DNA of 64,000 nucleotides, taken from assembly GCA_963817635.1 (NCBI GenBank), contig CAWFPR010000028.1, positions 364,292 to 428,291 on the forward strand. Direction: 5' to 3'. The stretch's first letter is position 1, and each line of letters begins with the position of its first letter. The DNA comes from CAWFPR01 sp963817635 (GTDB taxonomy: Bacteria; Acidobacteriota; Vicinamibacteria; Vicinamibacterales; 2-12-FULL-66-21). This document shows positions 15,150 to 25,138 of this stretch, piece after piece. Under the pieces are notes generated by a model. That model was given only the letters and a program-made list of their open reading frames with translations. It made no database searches and was not told the DNA's origin. The position numbers were made by a program, and so were the translations under genes.

Positions 15150-17824
15150 CGCCGCGGCATCGCGGCGCGCCGCCGGAGGACGCGCGGGCGCGCGCGCGCC
15201 GCGAAGTGGACGAGGAACTCGCGTTCCATCGCGCCGAGACGATCGCGGAGCTGATGGAGCGCGGACTGAGTGCGCAGGCGGCCGAGGCCGAGGCGCGGCG
15301 GCGGTTCGGGCCGGAGTCGCACCGCGATCGCATCGTGGCCATCGACCTGCGGCGGCAGGCGGGGGACAGAAGGAGGGCAGCCATGGCGGTGCTGACGACG
15401 AGCGTGCGTTCGGTCCTGCGGGGAGCCACGCGGTCGCCCGGATTCACGCTCGGGGTCACGGCCATCCTGACGCTGGGCCTCGGCGTCAACGCCATCACGT
15501 TCGGCCTGGTCGATCGTCTCGTCCTCAGCGGTCCTGCCGGCATCGAGAAGCCGGGCGAACTGCGCCGCGTCGTCGTCCACCGGCAAGGCCGGAGCGGCGC
15601 CGAGAGGGTGACGACCGAATTAGGCTACCTCGACTACCAGGACCTCCTGGGCGCGAGTCAGCTCGCCGGCGCGGCGGGCGAGAGCGCATCTCCCCTGCTC
15701 TTCGGCTCGGGAGACAACGCCGAACGGATCCAGGGGCGCCTCGTCACCGCGAACTACTTCTCCCTCCTGGGTGTGCAGCCGGCCATTGGCCGCTTCTTCA
15801 CCGCCGGCGAGAGCGAGCGCGAGGGGGCCCGCGTCGCGGTCCTGAGCCACGCTTTCTGGCAGCGCCGTTTCGGCGGCGACGCGGCGGTCGTCGGACAGGT
15901 GCTTCCAATCGAATCCCACCGGTACGTCGTCGTTGGCGTGGCGCCGAGGTCCTTCACCGGCAGCGCCGTCACGCAGGTGGACGTGTTCCTGCCGCTCGAG
16001 GCGGCGTCGGACGAACAGGTGGAGGGCCCGTGGCGCACCAGCCGCAACTTCCGCTGGATGGAAGCGCTCGTGCGACTCGCGCCCGGCGCGAGCGACGCGG
16101 CCGCGGCCGCCGAACTGACCAGTTCGTATCGCCGCGCATACGGCGGTCCGCAGGGGTCCGATCCTGATGCCCGGGTCGAACTGGTGCCGCTCAACGCCCT
16201 CCGCGGCGCCACGGCGGACGGCCAGCTGAGCGTGGCGGCGCTCGTCGGCGGCGTGGCCGTGCTGGTGCTGCTCATCGCGTTCGCCAACGCGGCCAACCTG
16301 TTCCTCGCGCGCTCCCTGCGCCAGCGCGACGACGTCGCAATCCGTCTCGCGCTCGGGGGAGCGCGTTGGCGCCTGATAGCGGAACAGGCGACCGAAGGGG
16401 CCCTGCTCGCGGCCGTCGGTGCGACCGCCGCTGGATTCGTCGCGACCGTGGGCGCGCGCCCCGTCCGGATGCTGCTCTTCCCCGACGTCTACTGGCTCGA
16501 CGCGCCGCTCGACGGCCGGACGCTGCTCTTCCTGGCCGCGTGCGCGGTCGTCGGCGGCGGGCTCGCCGCAGCCCTTCCGATGTGGCAGGCGGGGCGCACC
16601 GACGTCACGCGCTGGCTGAGACCTGGCGGCCACCGGGTCTCGCGCACCCGCACGCAGGGCGCGCTGCTGCTCGTTCAGGGCACGCTGTCGGTGCTCCTGC
16701 TCGTCGGCGCGGGCCTGTTCGTCCGCAGCCTGCAGGATGCGCAATCGCTCGATCTCGGCATCGACACCGGACGCCTGCTCGCTGTCTCGGCGCTGCGCGG
16801 GGAGACCGCGCCACGCGCCGACTTCCGCGCCGCTCTCCGCAACGCCGCCGCGAACGTCCCGGGCGTGGAGGGCACCACCGTGGTCGCCGGGACGATTCCG
16901 TTCATGTCGAGCTGGGCGGTCAGGCTCAACGTCCCCGGCCTGGAGAATCGCCCGGTCACCGACGATGGCGGGCCCTATGTCGGCGCGGTGGAGCCCGGCT
17001 ATTTCGAGACCGTCGGCACGTCAATCGTCGAAGGGCGTCCGTTCACGGCCGCGGACCGCGAGGGCGCCGAACGCGTCGTCATCGTCAACAGGACGATGGC
17101 GCGCATGTACTGGCCCGGCGAGCCGGCGATCGGCAAGTGTCTCGCGATCGGCCCCGACCATCCGCCGTGCTCGCGCGTGATCGGGATTGTCGAGAACACA
17201 CGGCGTCAGGCCATCGTCGAGGGAGATTCGCTCCTCTACTACGTGCCGATCGCGCAGGCGCCGGACGATCTGCGCAACGGCCGCCTGATCGTGCGTGCCG
17301 CGTCCGCCGATGCGGGAACGCTGGCGCGAATCGCGGAGACGATACGGCGTGAGGCGCTGTCGATCGAACCAGGCCTGCGCTACGTCAGCGTCCGGCCGCT
17401 CGACGAGATCATCTCGCCGCAGTTGCGCGCATGGCGGCTCGGCGCGGGCCTCTTCAGCGCGTTCGGCGTCCTCGCGCTCGTCGTCGCCGGGGTTGGGCTG
17501 TACAGCGTCATCGTGTTCGACGTCGAAGGCCGCCGTCGCGAGATCGGAATCCGTGCGGCGCTCGGCGCCTCGGCCCCGAGCATCCTGCGCCTCGTTGTCA
17601 CGGGCGGACTGCGACTGGCCTCGGGAGGCGTCGTGCTCGGCCTCGGGCTCGCGTGGCTGCTCGCGCCGGCTGTCGAAGGCCTCCTCTACGGCGTGCATCC
17701 GCGGGATTCGCGGGTGTTCCTCTCGGTGGCCATCGTTCTGGTCGGCGCAACGGTGCTGGCAAGCCTGCTTCCGGCGCTCAAAGCCATGCGTATCGACCCG
17801 GTCCGGGTATTGCGCGAGGACTAG
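15146..17824 (+). CDS. ADOP-type FtsX/MacB permease (acidobacterial duplicated orphan permease family)
   Basis: An 892-residue permease made of two FtsX modules. The N-terminal extension (EVDEELAFHRAETIAELMERG and ARRRFGPESH) is the marker of acidobacterial orphan permeases. Membrane helices begin at SPGFTLGVTAILTLGLG. Each half has a MacB periplasmic domain followed by membrane helices; the second ends with VEGRRREIGIRAALGASA and IDPVRVLRED. No ATPase is encoded nearby, as is normal for this family. The transported or signalled substrate is unknown. It is coupled to the PadR gene by a 4-nt overlap. Confidence 0.93.
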   Translation: MTPRHRGAPPEDARARARREVDEELAFHRAETIAELMERGLSAQAAEAEARRRFGPESHRDRIVAIDLRRQAGDRRRAAMAVLTTSVRSVLRGATRSPGFTLGVTAILTLGLGVNAITFGLVDRLVLSGPAGIEKPGELRRVVVHRQGRSGAERVTTELGYLDYQDLLGASQLAGAAGESASPLLFGSGDNAERIQGRLVTANYFSLLGVQPAIGRFFTAGESEREGARVAVLSHAFWQRRFGGDAAVVGQVLPIESHRYVVVGVAPRSFTGSAVTQVDVFLPLEAASDEQVEGPWRTSRNFRWMEALVRLAPGASDAAAAAELTSSYRRAYGGPQGSDPDARVELVPLNALRGATADGQLSVAALVGGVAVLVLLIAFANAANLFLARSLRQRDDVAIRLALGGARWRLIAEQATEGALLAAVGATAAGFVATVGARPVRMLLFPDVYWLDAPLDGRTLLFLAACAVVGGGLAAALPMWQAGRTDVTRWLRPGGHRVSRTRTQGALLLVQGTLSVLLLVGAGLFVRSLQDAQSLDLGIDTGRLLAVSALRGETAPRADFRAALRNAAANVPGVEGTTVVAGTIPFMSSWAVRLNVPGLENRPVTDDGGPYVGAVEPGYFETVGTSIVEGRPFTAADREGAERVVIVNRTMARMYWPGEPAIGKCLAIGPDHPPCSRVIGIVENTRRQAIVEGDSLLYYVPIAQAPDDLRNGRLIVRAASADAGTLARIAETIRREALSIEPGLRYVSVRPLDEIISPQLRAWRLGAGLFSAFGVLALVVAGVGLYSVIVFDVEGRRREIGIRAALGASAPSILRLVVTGGLRLASGGVVLGLGLAWLLAPAVEGLLYGVHPRDSRVFLSVAIVLVGATVLASLLPALKAMRIDPVRVLRED

Positions 17825-17897
17825 CGCGGCGGACCGGTCCCGCTGGTCGATCCGCCGGGACTGACGTATCCTTGCCCTTCTGCGGGAGGGCCAGGTA

Positions 17898-20174
17898 TTG
17901 AAGGTCGCGGTGATCGGTGGCGGGCCCGCGGGGCTCTATTTTTCGCTCCTGCTCAAGAAGGCCCGCCCCGAGGCCACGATCGCGGTCATCGAGCGCAACC
18001 GCCCGGCCGACACCTTCGGCTGGGGCGTGGTGTTTTCCGATCAGACGCTCGAGAACTTCCGCGCGGCCGACCCGGACACCTGCGAGCAGATCGCCTCGAG
18101 CTTCGCCCACTGGGACGACATCGACGTCCACGTCCACGACCGGGTGATCACGTCGAGCGGCCACGGCTTTGCCGGGATCGCACGCCCGAAACTGCTGCAC
18201 ATCCTCCAGGGGCGGGCCGCGGAACTCGGGGTCGATCTGCGGTTCGAGACCGAGGTCGCCGGCGACGGCGATCTGGACCGGCTGGGACTGACGGACCTGG
18301 ACCTCATCGTCGCCGCCGATGGCGTGAACAGCGCGATCCGCGCGCGCCACGCATCCCACTTCGTGCCCGACCTCGATGTGCGATCGGCCCGGTACATCTG
18401 GCTCGGGACGACCTGCCCGTTCGACGCCTTCACGTTCTATTTCGTCGAGAACGAGCACGGCGTCTTCCAGGCCCACTGCTATCGTTTCGACGAACGGACC
18501 TCGACCTTCATCGTCGAATGCGACGAGCGGTCGTGGCGGAACGCGGGGTTCGACCGGCTGGACCTCGACGGCACGATCGCGGCCTGCGAGCGGATGTTCG
18601 CGCGATGGCTCGACGGGCACCGCCTGATGTCCAACGCGCGCCCCATGAGCGCGCCGTGGGCGAGGTTCGTGCGCGTCCGCAACCAGGCGTGGTTCCACGG
18701 GAACATCGTCCTCATCGGCGACGCCGCGCACACGGCTCACTTCTCGATCGGATCGGGCACGAAGCTGGCGATGGAGGATGCCATCGCCCTGGCGCGCGAA
18801 GTGGGCTCGGCCCGTCCGCTGCCCGAGGCGCTGGCGGCGTATCAGGACGCGCGCATGACCGAAGCGCTCCGGCTGCAGAATGCCGCGCGCAACTCGATGG
18901 AGTGGTTCGAACAGGTCCGTCGCTACATCGCGCTCGACCCCGAGCAGTTCGCGTACTCGCTGCTGACGCGCAGCCAGCGCGTCAGCCACGAGAATCTGCG
19001 GTTGCGCGATCCGGACTACCTGGGCGGCGTGGAGCGCTGGTTCGCGGGGGCGGACTCGGGGCCCGCGCCGCCGCCCATGTTCACGCCATTCACCCTGCGC
19101 GGCATGACGCTCGTCAATCGGGTCGTCGTCGCGCCGATGGACATGTACAGCGCGGTGGATGGCACGCCCACCGACTTCCACCTCGCGCATCTCGGCACGC
19201 GGGCGCTCGGGGGCGCCGGCCTGATCATCACCGAGATGACCTGCGTCTCGCCGGAGGCGCGCATCACGCTCGGGTGCACCGGCATGTACACGCCCGCCCA
19301 CGTCGTGGCGTGGCGGCGGATCGTCGAGTTCGTCCACGCGGAGAGCCTCGCGAAGATCTGCCTCCAGCTCGGGCATTCCGGCTCGCGCGGCGCGACGCGG
19401 CTGCCGTGGGAGGGCCCCGATCTCCCGCTCGACGACGAACGCTGGGACGTGATGGGGCCTTCGGCCGTGCGGTACGCGCCGGCGCTCGGCGTGCCGCGGC
19501 CGATGGACCGCGCTGACATGGAGCGTGTGAAGAACGAATTCGTCGCCGCGACGCGGATGGGCATCGACGCCGGGTTCGACATGCTGGAGCTGCACTGCGC
19601 GCACGGGTACCTCCTGTCGAGTTTCATCACGCCGCTCATCAACATCCGGACGGACGAATACGGCGGGACGATCGAGAACCGCCTCCGGTATCCGCTCGAG
19701 GTTTTCGGCGCGATGCGGGCGGCGTGGCCCGCCGAGCGGCCGATGTCGGTGCGGATCTCGGCGACCGACTGGGTGCCGGGCGGCGTGACGGGAGACGAGG
19801 CCGTCCTGATCGCGCGCGCGTTCATCCAGGCCGGCGCGGACATCATCCACGTGTCCACCGGGCAGACGTCGATCGACGCCCAGCCGGTGTATGGCCGGAT
19901 GTACCAGACGCCGTTCAGCGACCAGGTGCGCAACGAGGCGCGCGTGCCGACGATCGCGGTCGGCAACATCACCGAAGCCGACCAGGTCAACGGCATCATC
20001 GCGGCGGGGCGCGCCGACCTCTGCGCGCTGGCGCGTCCGCACCTCGTCGATCCATTCTGGACGCTGCACGCGGCGGCCGAACTCGGGTACGCGGCGCAGC
20101 ACTGGCCGCGCCAGTACCTGACGGGCCGGCGCCAGCTCGAACGCACACTGCAACGAAAGGCGGCTTCGTCGTGA
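17898..20174 (+). CDS. Bifunctional aryl-CoA monooxygenase/reductase (2-aminobenzoyl-CoA or salicylyl-CoA type)
   Basis: A 758-residue fusion. Residues 1-390 form an FAD monooxygenase (VIGGGPAGLY at 5-14; IVLIGDAAHTAHFSIGSGTK, the GD motif). Residues from about 395 are an old-yellow-enzyme-type reductase (RVVVAPMDMYSA, ICLQLGHSGSRGATRLPW, DEYGGTIENRLRYPLEV). This architecture is that of 2-aminobenzoyl-CoA monooxygenase/reductase and of proteins annotated as salicylyl-CoA 5-hydroxylase/oxidoreductase, which dearomatise the CoA-bound ring. The TTG start at 17898 follows GGGAGG. Four genes for CoA-ester steps follow on the same strand. Confidence 0.92.
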   Translation: MKVAVIGGGPAGLYFSLLLKKARPEATIAVIERNRPADTFGWGVVFSDQTLENFRAADPDTCEQIASSFAHWDDIDVHVHDRVITSSGHGFAGIARPKLLHILQGRAAELGVDLRFETEVAGDGDLDRLGLTDLDLIVAADGVNSAIRARHASHFVPDLDVRSARYIWLGTTCPFDAFTFYFVENEHGVFQAHCYRFDERTSTFIVECDERSWRNAGFDRLDLDGTIAACERMFARWLDGHRLMSNARPMSAPWARFVRVRNQAWFHGNIVLIGDAAHTAHFSIGSGTKLAMEDAIALAREVGSARPLPEALAAYQDARMTEALRLQNAARNSMEWFEQVRRYIALDPEQFAYSLLTRSQRVSHENLRLRDPDYLGGVERWFAGADSGPAPPPMFTPFTLRGMTLVNRVVVAPMDMYSAVDGTPTDFHLAHLGTRALGGAGLIITEMTCVSPEARITLGCTGMYTPAHVVAWRRIVEFVHAESLAKICLQLGHSGSRGATRLPWEGPDLPLDDERWDVMGPSAVRYAPALGVPRPMDRADMERVKNEFVAATRMGIDAGFDMLELHCAHGYLLSSFITPLINIRTDEYGGTIENRLRYPLEVFGAMRAAWPAERPMSVRISATDWVPGGVTGDEAVLIARAFIQAGADIIHVSTGQTSIDAQPVYGRMYQTPFSDQVRNEARVPTIAVGNITEADQVNGIIAAGRADLCALARPHLVDPFWTLHAAAELGYAAQHWPRQYLTGRRQLERTLQRKAASS

Positions 20175-20956
20175 CCACCCTCATCCAGGGCTCCCATGCG
20201 GCGGTCACGGGCGGTGGCCGCGGCATCGGCGCGGTCATCGCCGGCGCGCTCGCGTCGGCCGGTGCGCGCGTCACGATCATGGGACGGACGCGGCCCGATC
20301 TGGACCGGACGGCGACGGCGCTCCGCGGTACGCCCGAGACGCGGATCCACACGGAAACGTGCGACGTGACGAGCCCGGACGAGGTGAGGCGGGCGTTCGC
20401 CGGCGCCGCGGCGGCCCTTGGCCCGGTGCACATCCTGATCAACAACGCCGGACAGGCGTGGGCTGGACCGTTCGAGGCGATCCCGCTCGACGTCTGGAAC
20501 CGTCTCATCGCAGTCAACCTGACCGGCACGTTCCTGTGCACGCAACAGGTGCTGCCGGCCATGATTGCCGCCGGCTCGGGCCGGATCGTCAACATCGCTT
20601 CGACGGCCGGTCTCAAGGGGTACACGCGCATCGCCGCCTACTGTGCGGCGAAGCACGGCGTCGTGGGGCTCACGCGTGCGCTCGCCGCCGAGACCGCGCG
20701 GACGGGGATCACGGTCAACGTCGTCTGCCCCGGCTACACGGAGGGCACCGACATGTTCGCGATGGCGGTCGGGAACGTCATGCGCGCGAAAGGCGTCGGG
20801 GACGCGGAGGCCCGGACGATGCTCGCGAAGCCGTCGCCGCGCGGTTCGCTGATTACACCGCAGGAAGTCGCCGACGCAGTGCTGTGGCTCTGTTCGCCGG
20901 GCGCATCGGCGATCACCGGACAGGCCGTCGCCGTCGCGGCCGGGGAGGTGATGTGA
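20171..20956 (+). CDS. SDR family oxidoreductase (probable 3-hydroxyacyl-CoA dehydrogenase)
   Basis: A 261-residue classical short-chain dehydrogenase. The cofactor site is VTGGGRGIG, the structural NNAG motif is present, and the catalytic set is Ser (NIASTAGLKG) with YCAAK. The GTG at 20171 overlaps the stop of the monooxygenase gene (GTGA). Within this cluster it most likely oxidises the 3-hydroxyacyl-CoA formed by the hydratase, in the beta-oxidation-like steps after ring reduction. That assignment rests on gene order, since SDR substrate cannot be read from motifs. Confidence 0.9.
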   Translation: MTTLIQGSHAAVTGGGRGIGAVIAGALASAGARVTIMGRTRPDLDRTATALRGTPETRIHTETCDVTSPDEVRRAFAGAAAALGPVHILINNAGQAWAGPFEAIPLDVWNRLIAVNLTGTFLCTQQVLPAMIAAGSGRIVNIASTAGLKGYTRIAAYCAAKHGVVGLTRALAAETARTGITVNVVCPGYTEGTDMFAMAVGNVMRAKGVGDAEARTMLAKPSPRGSLITPQEVADAVLWLCSPGASAITGQAVAVAAGEVM

Positions 20957-21780
20957 TGGCGCTTGGTGCGGATTTCAAGCCGACGCACTTCGGCTGGCGG
21001 GTGGAGTCGCGCGTCGCGACGATCACGCTCGACCGGCCGGAGCGCAAGAATCCGCTGACCTTCGAGTCCTATGCGGAGCTGACCGAGACCTTCCGCGCGC
21101 TCGACGAGGCGGCCGACGTGCGCGCGGTGGTGCTCACCGGCGCGGGCGGCAATTTCTGCTCCGGCGGGGACGTGCACGAGATCATCGGCCCCCTCGTCGC
21201 GATGCGCGATCGCGGCGACACCGCCGGCCTCCTCCGCTTCACCCGCATGACGGGCGATCTCGTGAAGGCCATGCGCGCCTGCCCCCAGCCCATCGTCGCC
21301 GCGATCGACGGCATCTGCGCCGGGGCCGGCGCGATTCTCGCGATGGCGAGCGATCTCCGCCTGGGCACAGCGCGCAGCCGCGTGGGATTCCTCTTCGTGC
21401 GCGTCGGCCTCTCGGGCGCCGACATGGGAGCCTGTGCCCTGCTGCCGCGCATCATCGGCCAGGGCCGCGCGAGCGAGCTGCTCTTCACGGGCCGCCTCAT
21501 CGACGGAGCCGAGGCGGAACGGTGGGGCTTCTACAACCGGATTGCGGAAGCTGACGTGCTGCTCGCCGAGGCGACCGCCCTCGCCCGCACCCTGGCGGAC
21601 GGACCTTCGTTCGCGCACGCCATCACCAAGCGATCGCTGCACACCGAGTGGAACATGGGCGTGGACGAGGCGATCGACGCCGAGGCCGAGGCGCAGGCCC
21701 GGTGCATGCAGACGGCTGACTTCGGCCGCGCCTATCACGCGTTCGTCGCAAAGCGGACGCCACTCTTCGAGGGCGACTGA
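20956..21780 (+). CDS. Enoyl-CoA hydratase/isomerase family protein
   Basis: A 274-residue crotonase-fold protein. The CoA-binding/oxyanion segment is GAGGNFCSGGDVHEI, the second oxyanion loop is DGICAGAGAILAMASDLR, and FLFVRVGLSGADMGA covers the catalytic region. A typical C-terminal helix ends in FVAKRTPLFEGD. The start codon overlaps the SDR stop by one base (TGATG). It would hydrate, or open the ring of, an unsaturated alicyclic CoA ester produced by the first enzyme of the cluster. Confidence 0.92.
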   Translation: MALGADFKPTHFGWRVESRVATITLDRPERKNPLTFESYAELTETFRALDEAADVRAVVLTGAGGNFCSGGDVHEIIGPLVAMRDRGDTAGLLRFTRMTGDLVKAMRACPQPIVAAIDGICAGAGAILAMASDLRLGTARSRVGFLFVRVGLSGADMGACALLPRIIGQGRASELLFTGRLIDGAEAERWGFYNRIAEADVLLAEATALARTLADGPSFAHAITKRSLHTEWNMGVDEAIDAEAEAQARCMQTADFGRAYHAFVAKRTPLFEGD

Positions 21781-21783
21781 CAC

Positions 21784-22950
21784 ATGGCGGACTCGACGTA
21801 TCTGTCGTGGCCCTTCTTCGCCGACGCCCACCGCGCGCTCCAGCGGGAGCTGACCGCGTGGCGCGACGCCCACCTGCGTGAACTCGACGATGCGGATCCG
21901 GCGGGCGCGTGTCGCACGTATGTGGCGCAGCTCGGATCGGCCGGATGGCTGAAGTACGCGGTGCCCCGCGCGTACGGCGGCGCGCTCGACTCGCTCGACG
22001 TGCGATCGCTCTGCCTCGTGCGCGAGACGCTGGGCTATTCGTCGGGGCTTGCCGAATTCGCCTTTGCGATGCAGGGACTCGGGTCCGGACCGATCTCGCT
22101 GTTCGGGTCGGAGGCGCTCAAGCGGAAGTACCTCCCCCGCGTCGCCGGCGGATCCGCCATCGCGGCGTTTGCGATTTCCGAGGCCGATGCCGGTTCGGAC
22201 GTGGGCGCCATGCAAACCACGGCGCGGAGCGACGGGTCGTCGATTGTCATCAACGGCACGAAAACCTGGATCTCCAACGCCGGCATCGCCGATCACTACG
22301 TCGTGTTCTGCCGCTGGCCGGAGGATGGCGATCGCACGTTCATCGCCCTGGTCGTGGACGCGGAGACGCCGGGGCTGGAGGTCACCGGGGCGATTGCGAT
22401 GATGGCGCCGCACCCGCTGGGCACGATCGCCTTCAATGAGTGCCGCGTGCCGGCGGGCAACGTGGTCGGAGACCCTGGCCGGGGCATGCGGGTCGCACTC
22501 GGCACACTCGATCTGTTTCGCACGACCGTCGGCGCCGCCGCCCTGGGGCTCGCGCGACGCGCGCTGGACGAGACGGTGGCGCACGTGCGGGCGCGACGGG
22601 CCTTCGGTCATACGCTGGCGGAGTTCCAGTTGACGCAGGCCGCGATCGCCGAGATGGCCACCGCCATCGACACCTCAGCCCTCCTCGTGTACCGTGCAGC
22701 GTGGACGCGGGACGAGGGAGCCGGACGCGTGACCCGCGAAGCGGCGATGGCCAAGCTCGCCGCCACCGAATCGGCTCAGCAGGTCATCGACCGCGCCGTG
22801 CAGTTGCTCGGAGCGCGAGGACTGGTGCACGGCGCGCCGGTCGAGCGGCTGTATCGTGAAATCCGGGCGTTGAGAATCTACGAGGGAACGAGCGAGATCC
22901 AGAAGATCGTGATCGCGGGACAGGTGCTCGATCGCGCGGCCGTCCGCTGA
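21784..22950 (+). CDS. Acyl-CoA dehydrogenase
   Basis: A 388-residue flavoenzyme. The signature AFAISEADAGSDVGAM (flavin and substrate contact), KTWISNAGIADHYVVF and the C-terminal YEGTSEIQKIVIAGQVL are those of acyl-CoA dehydrogenases; the Glu in the last motif sits near the usual active-site region. It begins 3 nt after the hydratase gene and is clearly part of the same operon. It presumably introduces a double bond into the ring-derived CoA intermediate. Confidence 0.93.
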   Translation: MADSTYLSWPFFADAHRALQRELTAWRDAHLRELDDADPAGACRTYVAQLGSAGWLKYAVPRAYGGALDSLDVRSLCLVRETLGYSSGLAEFAFAMQGLGSGPISLFGSEALKRKYLPRVAGGSAIAAFAISEADAGSDVGAMQTTARSDGSSIVINGTKTWISNAGIADHYVVFCRWPEDGDRTFIALVVDAETPGLEVTGAIAMMAPHPLGTIAFNECRVPAGNVVGDPGRGMRVALGTLDLFRTTVGAAALGLARRALDETVAHVRARRAFGHTLAEFQLTQAAIAEMATAIDTSALLVYRAAWTRDEGAGRVTREAAMAKLAATESAQQVIDRAVQLLGARGLVHGAPVERLYREIRALRIYEGTSEIQKIVIAGQVLDRAAVR

Positions 22951-23077
22951 CACACGGTCGCCGGCCGACCGAAGACCATCTGGTTGTTCTCTTCGTGTTC
23001 TTCGCGCCTCGCGCTCTTCGTGCTATGCCGTCGGCCAGTGCAGCGCGACCGGCGCTGTCGCCTCCAACAGGTGATCG

Positions 23078-25138
23078 ATGACTGACTTCTTGCCCGGCTC
23101 CGCCCACGTGGACCGATTCGTCCGGGATCGACTGCCTCCTCCGGAGCTCTGGCCGCGGATGGACTGGTCTGGCGTCCCGGAACTCGCCTACCCGGCGCGC
23201 CTCAACTGCGCGTCTGACCTCCTCGATCGCTGGATTGGCGCGGGCGAGGGCGAGCGCGTCGTGTTCCACCATGCCGCCGGGCCGTGGACCTATCGCCGGC
23301 TGTTCGAGACCGCCAACCGAATCGCGCACGTGCTCGTGAACGACCTCGGTGTCGTGCCGGGCAATCGCGTGCTGCTGCGCGCTCCGAACCAGCCGATGCT
23401 CGTCGCCTGCTGGTTCGGCGTCCTGAAAGCGGGCGGCGTGGCCGTCTCGACGATGCCGCTGTTGCGGGTGCGGGAGCTTGCTGAAGTGTGCGACCGCGCC
23501 GGGATCGAACTGGCGTTGACCGACGCGCACATCGCGGGGGATCTCGAAGCCGCGATGCGGTCGCGCCCATCCGCGCGAATCGTGCACTTCAATACGAATG
23601 CGCCGGGATCGCTCGACGTACTCCTGGCCGGACGGCCGGTGACTTTCGAGAACGTCGCCACCGCGGCGGACGATCCGGCCATCATCGCGTTCACCTCCGG
23701 CACCACGGGACGCGCCAAGGGTACCGTCCATTTCCATCGCGACATCCTCGCCGTGACCGACACGTACGGGCGCTACGTGCTGCGCCCGCGCCCCGACGAC
23801 ATCTTCATTGGATCGCCGCCCCTGGCCTTCACCTACGCGCTCGGCGGGCTTGTGCTCTTCCCCATGCGCTTTGGCGCATCGACTGCGCTGCTCGAGCAGG
23901 CGACGCCGCCGCACCTGGTCGCGGCCGTCCAGCAATATCGGGCGACCGTGACGGTGACGTCGCCGACTGCCTACCGCGCGATGCTGAAGGAGGCCGGCAA
24001 GTACGACCTCACGAGCCTGCGCGAAGGGTTGTCGGCCGGTGAGACGCTGCCGGCGGCCACGTTCAACGCGTGGCTCGACGCCACAGGCGTCCGCCTGATG
24101 GACGGCATCGGGTCCACGGAGATGCTGCACATGTTCATCGGCTGTGCGTCCGACCACGCCCGTCCCGGCTCGACCGGCTGCGTCGTCCCCGGCTTCCGCG
24201 CCGTCGTCCTCGACGATCAGGGCCGGGAGGTTCCGCCGAACACCGTGGGCCGGCTCGCGGTCATGGGCCCGACGGGCTGCCGGTACCTCGACGATCTCGA
24301 GAACCAGCGGCACTACGTGCAGGACGGCTGGAACCTCACCGGCGATGCGTACCTGAAAGACGACGCCGGGTACTTCTGGTACCAGGCGCGCACCGACGAC
24401 ATGATCATCTCGTCGGGCTACAACATCTCCGGCCCGGAGATCGAGAATGTGCTGCTCACCGACCCGGCCGTCGCGGAGTGCGCCGTGATCGGCGTGCCTG
24501 ACGAGGCGCGCGGGCAGCTCGTGAAGGCCTTCGTCGTGCCGGTGTTGGGCGTCGAGCCTTCCGACGGCCTCGCGAAACACCTTCAGGAGTACGTGAAGTC
24601 GCAGCTCGCGCCGTACAAGTACCCGCGCGCGGTCAGGTTCATGCAGGCGCTGCCGCGCACGCTGACGGGCAAACTCCAGCGCTACCGGCTGCGCGAGGAA
24701 GAGCGGCAGGCGACGGCCGCCGGCCCGGTGGCCCCAGGTCTCGCCGTTCACGAGCCGGATGGCTGGGATCGCCCGGTCGGGTACGCGAATGCCGTGAGCG
24801 CGGCGGGACGCGTTGTCTTCGTCGCCGGGCAGGTCGGCTGGAATCCCGCAACCTCAGGATTCGAGACCGACGATTTCGTCGGACAGGTCCATCAGGCGCT
24901 CAGCAATGTCGTGGCGGCGCTCGCCGCCGCCGGCGCACGGCCCGATCAGATTGTCCGGCTCACCTGGTACATCACCGATCGCGATCGCTACCTGACAGAG
25001 CGGCGGGCGATCGGCCAGGCGTACCGCGAGGTCGTGGGCCGGCACTTTCCGGCGATGTCGATGGTGGTCGTCAACGGGCTCATCGAGCCGGGCGCGCTCG
25101 TGGAGATCGAGGCGACGGCCGTCGTGCCGGCCGTCTAG
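23078..25138 (+). CDS. Aryl-CoA ligase (2-aminobenzoate/benzoate-CoA ligase type) fused to a RidA domain
   Basis: A 686-residue fusion. Residues 1-545 are an acyl-adenylate-forming ligase: IAFTSGTTGRAKGTVHF (A3), DGIGSTEMLHMF, GWNLTGDAYLKD and the catalytic-lysine motif LPRTLTGKLQRYRL. The overall pattern matches benzoate/2-aminobenzoate-CoA ligases. Residues from about 560 are a RidA (YjgF) domain (VVFVAGQVGWNP, IVRLTWYITDRDRYL, ALVEIEATAVVP). Canonical RidA deaminases have an Arg where this protein reads FPAMSM, so imine hydrolysis by the usual route is doubtful. The ligase would activate the aromatic acid that the other cluster enzymes degrade. Confidence 0.9.
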   Translation: MTDFLPGSAHVDRFVRDRLPPPELWPRMDWSGVPELAYPARLNCASDLLDRWIGAGEGERVVFHHAAGPWTYRRLFETANRIAHVLVNDLGVVPGNRVLLRAPNQPMLVACWFGVLKAGGVAVSTMPLLRVRELAEVCDRAGIELALTDAHIAGDLEAAMRSRPSARIVHFNTNAPGSLDVLLAGRPVTFENVATAADDPAIIAFTSGTTGRAKGTVHFHRDILAVTDTYGRYVLRPRPDDIFIGSPPLAFTYALGGLVLFPMRFGASTALLEQATPPHLVAAVQQYRATVTVTSPTAYRAMLKEAGKYDLTSLREGLSAGETLPAATFNAWLDATGVRLMDGIGSTEMLHMFIGCASDHARPGSTGCVVPGFRAVVLDDQGREVPPNTVGRLAVMGPTGCRYLDDLENQRHYVQDGWNLTGDAYLKDDAGYFWYQARTDDMIISSGYNISGPEIENVLLTDPAVAECAVIGVPDEARGQLVKAFVVPVLGVEPSDGLAKHLQEYVKSQLAPYKYPRAVRFMQALPRTLTGKLQRYRLREEERQATAAGPVAPGLAVHEPDGWDRPVGYANAVSAAGRVVFVAGQVGWNPATSGFETDDFVGQVHQALSNVVAALAAAGARPDQIVRLTWYITDRDRYLTERRAIGQAYREVVGRHFPAMSMVVVNGLIEPGALVEIEATAVVPAV

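Noticed and set aside
18518..19516. Long alternative frame inside the monooxygenase gene
   Set aside because: Arg/Pro/Ala-rich nonsense in the +2 frame of a strongly conserved gene.
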